From positions 5,394,001 to 5,458,000 of the forward strand of contig OW203762.1 in NCBI GenBank assembly GCA_934045905.1: DNA of 64,000 nucleotides, written 5' to 3'. The position numbers and the translations under genes are program-made. Below the pieces are notes generated by a model that was not told the DNA's origin, searched no databases, and was given only the letters and a program-made list of their open reading frames with translations. Shown here one piece after another: positions 57,812-64,000 of the stretch (position 1 is the first letter of the stretch; each line of letters starts with the position of its first letter). The DNA comes from Leuctra nigra (taxonomy: Eukaryota > Arthropoda > Insecta > Plecoptera > Leuctridae).

Positions 57812-58401
57812 CAAGGAGTTTACGACTTTCTGTAGGCATATTTCGCCTCACGCACCAAAAACACCAGGCAAGCAACGAGTCACGTAGCACGCGGTCAAAC
57901 CCGCACAGTTCCAATAGTTGGTTCCAGGAATATTTTAATTGCGCGCCAATGAATACACTTAGGAGATGCGGTTTGTAACATTGTTTAACTGAGACTCTAA
58001 GGAAACACCTCCAATTTTTAGATTCCGCGACGTTACAGCAAGTTGAATAGAACACTTTTTGTGCATTCTGAATTATTGTCCAAACGTTCCCACACATATT
58101 TTAATTGCGTGCCACCCAAAGTGTAAAAGTGAATCGAAAAATGAGAGGTGATTCTTTGGAGTCTCAGTTAAATGTTACAAACCGCATCTCTCTAACTGTA
58201 TTCATTGGCGCGCAATTAAAACATTACTGGAACTCTTGGACTGGCGCTCGTAAGCGCGCGTGCGAATGCAATCGTTTTCTGCCTGGAATTTTTCCGCCTG
58301 GGCGGAGTGGCGGCTAGCCGGGAGTGGTTTCAAGCCCGTAGCGTAGGCTGGTACTTTCCTTGGTTTGGCCCCTCCAGAAGAATATAGCTACAACCTCCTT
58401 G
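57812..58401. mobile_element. hAT-type MITE inserted in the family member, 590 bp
   Basis: Ends CAAGGAG and CTCCTTG with an 8-bp duplication GTATGGAC at 57804-57811 and 58402-58409. Arms contain ATTTTAATTGCGCGCCAATG and complements. Joining the flanks restores continuity of the interrupted protein (HSYG then LCASYYEL). Sister copy at 4678-5343. Confidence 0.85.
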
Positions 58402-58953
58402 GTATGGACTCTGCGCGAGTTATTATGAATTACGCTCTTTCCTAACAACAATTGCTGAGGATCAGTTGTCAGACAGTGATGAGGTGTACCTACTCACAGG
58501 TCTATAAAACAGAAACGAGGGTGGCAACTTTCAAGATCAAACTGTAACGAATGAAGTAGTGTCAACTAGAATGAAATGGACTTATGAAACCTCATTAAAA
58601 GTGCCAAAAGAGAGAATAAACAAACTAATTCACTTCCAGAAACCAACTATCCGCCCAGAACCGCAGAGAATGCATGGCATCTATGACTTAAGTTGCATAC
58701 ATTTCTGGATTATTCATGTGTTCACAACAACAGCAAAGATATCGCCTTGATATTATTGCGACAAGTTCACCGACCAATTTTCAAGGAATTTAAGTTGATT
58801 CAGATTACCAGACAATACCATTTTGGACTGGCTTCAATACCTCTACCGGAACATTTCGTCAAACCCACACCGTAGCTCTGTACTTGCCAGCGATTGATGC
58901 AAAACCAGCAGATTTCACAACTGTCAATACAACATTGAAACAAGGAGAGATGT

Positions 58954-59811
58954 TTGCAAAGAAATGTGGTCGACAGTTTCACGTGCACACGTTCGACCAA
59001 CAACTGTACGCCCGTCGCGCAGAAGATCAAGATGAGCAATCCGGAGGAGTACTCCAACTTGATTGTTCGTTTTGGTGGCTTCCATAATCTCTGCACGTTC
59101 ATTGCTTGTATTGGCAAGATTTGGGGCGATGCTGGTTTGGCAGACATCTTGAGTGACTCTGGCAGCTACGCGACACACACAGTAAATGCCATGCTGTCAG
59201 GAAAGCAATTCTTCAGAGCTGTCCGAGGGTTAACACAAGTGTACGAAACCATCATGAACATTCTGATCGTAAATTGCTTGAAGTGGATGGAGAGCACTGG
59301 AAAAGATGTCACTGAACTGGATGCACTTGTGACCTGCCTTATAAATGCTCACACAACACATGAAAAGGAACAAGGAGTCGAGGCACTTCAGGCGCTAGTT
59401 GAAGAGATTGACCAGCACTTCGTTCCTGTCTTGAAAGAGTATCGACAATACGGCCGAGCCAATAGCCCAACATTTCTTTTCTGGGACAATCTCATCGTAA
59501 CCTTGGAGATCATGCTTCTGAACATTCGCGCAGAAAGGGGTAAACTCCATGTTCAGACGCAAGTTAACACTCTGCCACACTTCTTTGGATGTAACCGACA
59601 GAACTATGCTCGCTGGGCCACGTACTACGCTGTTGACGTGATAACATCCCTTCCTCCAGCGATAGGAACCGAGTTCGACAATGGCTACTTTTCTGTCAAC
59701 TTCACTCCCGGTTGCTTCCGAGGTGTGTGGAGTGACATGGCCGTGGAATGTCAGTCATCAGAGACACCAAGGGAGGAAACACTGGAAGTGGCATTGTCGG
59801 CTTCACGTTGA
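58954..59811 (+). pseudogene. Longest surviving frame of the decayed family member
   Basis: 285 codons, of which the family-like part starts about residue 28. Conserved-looking blocks: GGFHNLCTFIACIGKIWGDA, AMLSGKQFFRAVRGLTQVYE, SPTFLFWDNLIVTLEIMLLN, NRQNYARWATYYAVD and FTPGCFRGVWSDMAVE. The methionine used is simply the first in the frame. After 59750 the family sequence continues in another frame (VIRDTKGGNTGSGIVGF), showing a frameshift. Confidence 0.7.
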
Positions 59812-60266
59812 AGGAGAGCGCCGTTCTGAGGTGGACGCTAACATGTCACGTGCTGGGCTCGTACGACAAAGAAATGAAACGACGAGAAGGACTACCATCT
59901 TCAGCGATCGTCCACGATCAGGATAAACCCTCCAGGAAAGCTCGAGATTAGAGAGAAGTGACGAAGATCATAAAATCACACATCCAAGACAACATGGTCG
60001 ATCCATTTGACACCGAAAACGTTGTCAATACATCCTTGTCATACTGTGTCGAGACAGGCAGAGCTATGCTCAAAGAGTTTGTTCAATCACTACTTGAGCC
60101 GCACCAGGAGGAGAGTAACAGCAAAAAGCTTTTCAACGATCCCATCAAGAAATCAAGTCTCTTATCTTTCAAAGGCATGCAGAAGGGAACTAAGATAATG
60201 GTGAGCAGTAAATCAAAGATGGCGTTGCTCGTGCTGTGTAGTGTCCAAAAACGTGTCGTTAACTGA

Positions 60267-60732
60267 GTTCTATGCTGCACGCTATTGAGATATGCAATGC
60301 AAATTATTTGACAGAAGTAGTGTTGCATCCCAGTCAGGCGTCGAGATGACGGTATGATGATGCAATGAACCAGATTCGAGTGTAGAACTGCAGCGTCGAC
60401 TAATTGGTCCCCTATAGTTGCGCCCGAAGGCTGCGCCCGCAGGAAAATGTGACATCTGTATTTTATTGCTTTTTTAGTTTATTACTAATTGTTTAGACTC
60501 GCGTCAGCAAATTCTTGGAATTCAATGAACGCGCTTGAGGGTTAAAATATTGGAGTGTTTAAGGGTTGGTTTAGGGTAAAGGGGGGTGGTCAGAGATATG
60601 GGGTAAATACCCTACGATGTGCGTGCGCCGGGGCTCGTAGAATGTCTCTACCCTCAAAGGGTGTAGGAGTATGAAGAGCAGACAGATATTATGTGCATGT
60701 GTGTGACAGACATACATACAGACATTCTACTT
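60267..60732. other. Interval after the decayed gene
   Basis: Contains GCGCCCGAAGGCTGCGCCCGCAGG near 60421 in short form and a GGGG-rich stretch near 60580, and no recognised feature. Confidence 0.4.
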
Positions 60733-60734
60733 TA

Positions 60735-61537
60735 TACCGGGTGGCCCAAAAAAAACGTCCAACGGGCGAGACATCATTGTGACGAAACTACTGCACATAT
60801 CGTGCTGATAATTATACCAATTATACAAAACGTAGTAAGGTATAATATGTGAAAGTATTAACATCATAAATATTATAATAAAAAAGTTACAGCTGTTCGA
60901 ATTTCGTTGTCGAAAAATCGATTATACGGTGCTCAAAATTCATGCGTCCAGAAAATGTCAAATGCCAGGGACGCTGTTAACTCAAAACTGCTCACGATAT
61001 CAAGCTGAAAATTTCATATGTTATTTAATATATATAACTATCAATTGTGTAAAAATTCAATTCATTTGAATCAATGTAACGAAAGTTATGTTATCTAGAG
61101 TATGCGCTTCAAAAGTAGAGTACACGCAGAGATAATTTCTCAAGTTTTATTTCACTTAATTTTAGAAGTGAAATTATCTCCAATATTTTAAGCTCAACTT
61201 CAAGATACCATAACATTCGTTCCACTTATTCAAATGTATTGAAATTTGTATACATACAATAGTAATATGTTGTGAATAATATTTGAATTTAAAATAAAGG
61301 TGTCACCGCCAGTGTACTTTTCTGAATGCGCGCTCGTGAGCTCCGTATAATCGATTTTTCGACAACCAAAATCGAACAGCTGTAACTTTTTTCCTACAAA
61401 AGAAATGTTTTTGAAACTTTCACACATCAAACATTGGTATGTTTGTTACAACATATGAAATTTTCGGACTTATATCTGCAGTATTTTATTCACAGCGGTG
61501 TCTCGCCCATTGGACGTCTTTTTTGGGTCACCCAGTA
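60735..61537. mobile_element. mariner-like MITE, about 803 bp
   Basis: Ends TACCGGGTGGCCCAAAAAAA and its complement ending GGGTCACCCAGTA, with TA on both sides. Arms extend through CGTCCAAxGGGCGAGACA. A further inverted pair, CGATTATACGG and CGTATAATCG (60918 and 61345), lies inside. No transposase frame; a deletion derivative or MITE of a mariner element. Confidence 0.85.
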
Positions 61538-61539
61538 TA

Positions 61540-63900
61540 TAAGGATGTGAGGTGCCCAGTTTAGATTTTCATTATTAAGATTCCTAGGACTTTTGTCTCG
61601 GACACCTTTTCAATACTTTTACCTCTGGATTCAGTCTGATTAAAGGGCTACTCGTTATAGTTCGTTGTGCTGTGGGAGGTTGGATGCAAGACGATTACTT
61701 AAATTTTGCAAATTTCTTAGCCTGTGATTCATTTTAGCAAATATTTTTATATTTAGTGTAATGTTGGAGTGGACACTTATCTTGGCTTAGTAAAAGGCCG
61801 GTGAGCTGTCGTTTGTATTGGAAAAAGCAAGTAACATGGATGGATGGCGTCCTGTTTAAGAGATCACTAATACCTATCAAAACTGTAAAAGATATGATTT
61901 TGAAATATACACATATTTTAGAAAATATAGCAGAATTTAACATGTGTAAGTTTCAAACATATTTATTGAATAGAAAAAAGCTATAAATCATTAAAGTTAC
62001 AGTTGGGTACCGCCATCCGGTATAACTATTTATATTTATGTGAGTGGAGGGGATATCTTGCTGTAGAAGTATTATGGTTTGTATTGCGCTCAACAGCTTG
62101 GTTATAAGCGCCGATATCTTGATCGCCTATCGCCTAAATATAATGTATACGACCTAATTTGAATTAATGATCAGTTCTTTTCAATTGTATTAACTTTTCC
62201 TCCATACATTATCAATAATACTGACTTATTTATTATTTACATCTATTTTTAATAGAGGTGTGGAGAGTTATGGGGGTGGGTAAACTAGGTTAAGAACTCG
62301 ACAATCTATATGCTTAAGGACAGAATATTGACAAATTTGGCAAATTATGAATTAAACATTTGCTTTGTGTGAATGAAACAATTAATAATTTTACATAAAT
62401 GTTCTCAAAAGTTTCATTGATGACAATCAGTAAACCTGTTGTAGCTTTATCTTCATATCTGTACCAATAATATATGCATTCTTGGCCATCAATTTCCCGT
62501 AAAGATAATGATTCTACCTTTATTAGATGCGTCAATATGGCTAATTGATTTAATCATATCATTTATATTAATTGTTAATTAAGTCCAAAAATATTATAGA
62601 TTTTCATTTAATAATTTTTCATATGTTGAACAATGATTTAATACATCGTATTTGTTGAAAAACAAGCGTGAAATCGCATTGGTGTCTCTTAAATAAAAAT
62701 ATTACAGTTTTAATAAATTCAAATCAAAATGATTTTTAAGCAATTTCCTATTAGATTACGTTTTTAGATTTTATCAGAGCGTAATCAGCGAATTTTTCTT
62801 AATGAGGAACGTTAAAAACAAACCCCGTACGATTTGTTCCAAATTTGACTGTTTTTCTGGTCACTTATCAAAACTGAAAATCTAGTTTGAAAGTAAAATG
62901 TGATTTCTCCCCCACCTCCTCTACTTCTAGCGCCATGGTAACCTTTGCCTTGACAACCTATGACGTCAATACACAGTCAAAGCCCTTAGATATAATATTT
63001 AATAAATACATAGACTCTTCTTGATCGTTTAGGAAGGCACTGACTGATTGTAAAATATTTCATTGTTAGGTCTGAATCATGAAGAATATTGCAAATTATT
63101 TGATATGAGGGCATTCAATTTATAAGTGCATTGTATATAAATCTTCTTGCAACTCAGGAGAATAGAACAATCAGTGTGGATACCAGGAATGTGTTGGAAA
63201 TATCAATAACAAAGGTAATGAAATCTCCATATGATATTTGACTCTTCGATTCTCGGCTTCGGCAAGGAAATCAACCCACCTTCTTTACCGACTTATTGTT
63301 GTTCAAGTAGTTGCAAAATATGCCACCAAATTTGAATACGCTGGCGTCTGCATCTTACTCTTAAAGAGAGAAGTAATTTTAATTGGAACATTAAAAATTG
63401 CAATCTGCAAATTAAAAATTAAAAATTAAAAATCGAATCACTGTATCACAGCAGATTTGAAAAGATTATGAGAGATGTAAAGATTCGTAAAAACTAAAAA
63501 TTCAGTGGCGATGTGATCGTGTCCTACACAGTGATCGGAAAGGAAATGTGAGGAAGGAAACAAAGTAAAAGCTAAAAAGACGACGATATGAAATCTGAAA
63601 TCTGTGTGCCTGCCCTGCAAGGGTTGGCCACACCACACGACTACAGGTATACCTACTTCATTTCATGCAGTCTAGAGTCCTGTTTAGCATGGATAGTCCT
63701 ATACCTGCCCATGTTATCTGGGACCCTAGACTCCATGAAACGGAGTTTAGATAGATGTCCATTGATTGTGTTAGGGTAGGTGACGACTGGTTTGAATTAT
63801 TTTTAGATGACAAATTATAATAGCTGACTTCCGACAGAATTAAACAAATGTGGCTTCTAGACGAGTGCAGTTTTTGGAGTAAAAGTACAGTCAATATTAA
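61540..63900. other. AT-rich interval to near the window end
   Basis: No element ends, RNA genes or assignable coding frames found. It includes a short run of TTAAAAATTAAAAA near 63410. Confidence 0.45.
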
Positions 63901-64000
63901 AAAAAGGAACTTAGCAAAAATCGTTACAGTTCCTCAAAAATAGGAACTAAACCGTTCCATAGTTTCTCCCTAGAAAAAAAGAACTAAGACGTTCCATAGT

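Larger units (their letters stand above)
56804..60266 (+). pseudogene. Decayed member of an uncharacterised multi-copy invertebrate gene family
   Basis: Pieces in order across several frames: LHCFICGN module near 56850, SKFDRAADLVFDHFKNELAD and VLVPQVCEKF (57047-57310), IQTEINNIPTADYYHFPS near 57480, QLHHEYGNRNLIETLHSYG near 57755, then after a hAT-type MITE the continuation ASYYELRSFLTTIAEDQLS near 58420, IDAKPADF and HTFDQQLY (58885-59010), RFGGFHNLCTFIACIGKIWG through YARWATYYAVDVI (58954-59811), GSGIVGFTLKESAVLRWTL, and a last frame to 60264. I recall very similar long proteins from cnidarians and other invertebrates, repeated and unnamed. The C-terminal part of those proteins is missing here. 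Many frameshifts and stops make this copy non-functional. No biochemical role is known to me. Confidence 0.65.
54153..64000. mobile_element. Putative large hAT-type element, right end outside the window
   Basis: Left end CAGTGTTGGGTAAGTTCC is of hAT type and is followed by many copies of GGAACTAGTTCC/AGTTCC (54160-54320). The same word in the opposite arrangement (AGGAACTxAxxCGTTCC) appears at 63905-64000, as expected for the inner side of a right end. If so, everything between, including the gene family remnant, lies inside one element or in insertions into it. The right terminus is not visible, so the pairing is inference. Confidence 0.45.

Overview
The window is animal nuclear DNA: split genes with GT-AG introns, AT-rich non-coding sequence and very many transposable elements. 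An arthropod, most likely an insect and perhaps a hemipteran, fits the gene sequence and repeat types, but I cannot name the species. There are no bacterial operons, CRISPR arrays or rRNA genes, and I recognised no tRNA genes.

The only host gene I can support is NAA35 (MAK10 family), the auxiliary subunit of the NatC N-terminal acetyltransferase. It lies on the minus strand from 43685 down to beyond base 1. Ten exons of 101 to 373 bp join in phase into about 704 codons. They cover almost the whole protein except a short N-terminal piece upstream of 43685 and the last few codons beyond base 1. The exons are GC-rich and the introns AT-rich. Three introns are swollen: intron 2 (3.0 kb), intron 3 (17.3 kb) and intron 6 (16.1 kb). 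Almost all of the swelling can be read as datable layers of transposons.

Layout. 1-4423: last four exons, with a hAT-like MITE (470-963) and a piggyBac-like MITE (3320-4056) in the introns. 4424-20526 (intron 6): hAT, Tc1/mariner and PIF/Harbinger MITEs, an 18-bp minisatellite, a plus-strand transposase-like gene broken by a LINE (10028-13073), two Helitron-like elements, and a 2.0-kb foldback element made of inverted tandem arrays with a 9-bp target duplication (14692-16702). 20527-22528: three exons. 22529-39802 (intron 3): one hAT-like element (22850-39394, 8-bp duplication) carrying a decayed Ty3/gypsy element, a composite repeat with nested Helitrons, a LINE, and a small gag-protease-only LTR element. 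39803-43685: three exons, with a 2.34-kb hairpin element (39998-42337) ending next to a splice acceptor. 43686-64000: upstream intron or 5' flank. It holds a hAT element, a 9-kb Helitron-like element with several nested insertions (45037-53940), and a hAT-type left end at 54153 whose partner probably lies just past 64000. That last region encloses a decayed copy of an uncharacterised gene family (56804-60266).

NAA35 is the only functional system visible. The rest is an unusually legible record of nested transposition: several insertions have their empty site present in another copy inside the same window. Open questions include a captured SGNH-hydrolase-like exon inside the hairpin element, a GC-rich unidentified segment inside a long-inverted-repeat element, and a repeat family carrying ordered CRE/ETS/YY1-like motifs.
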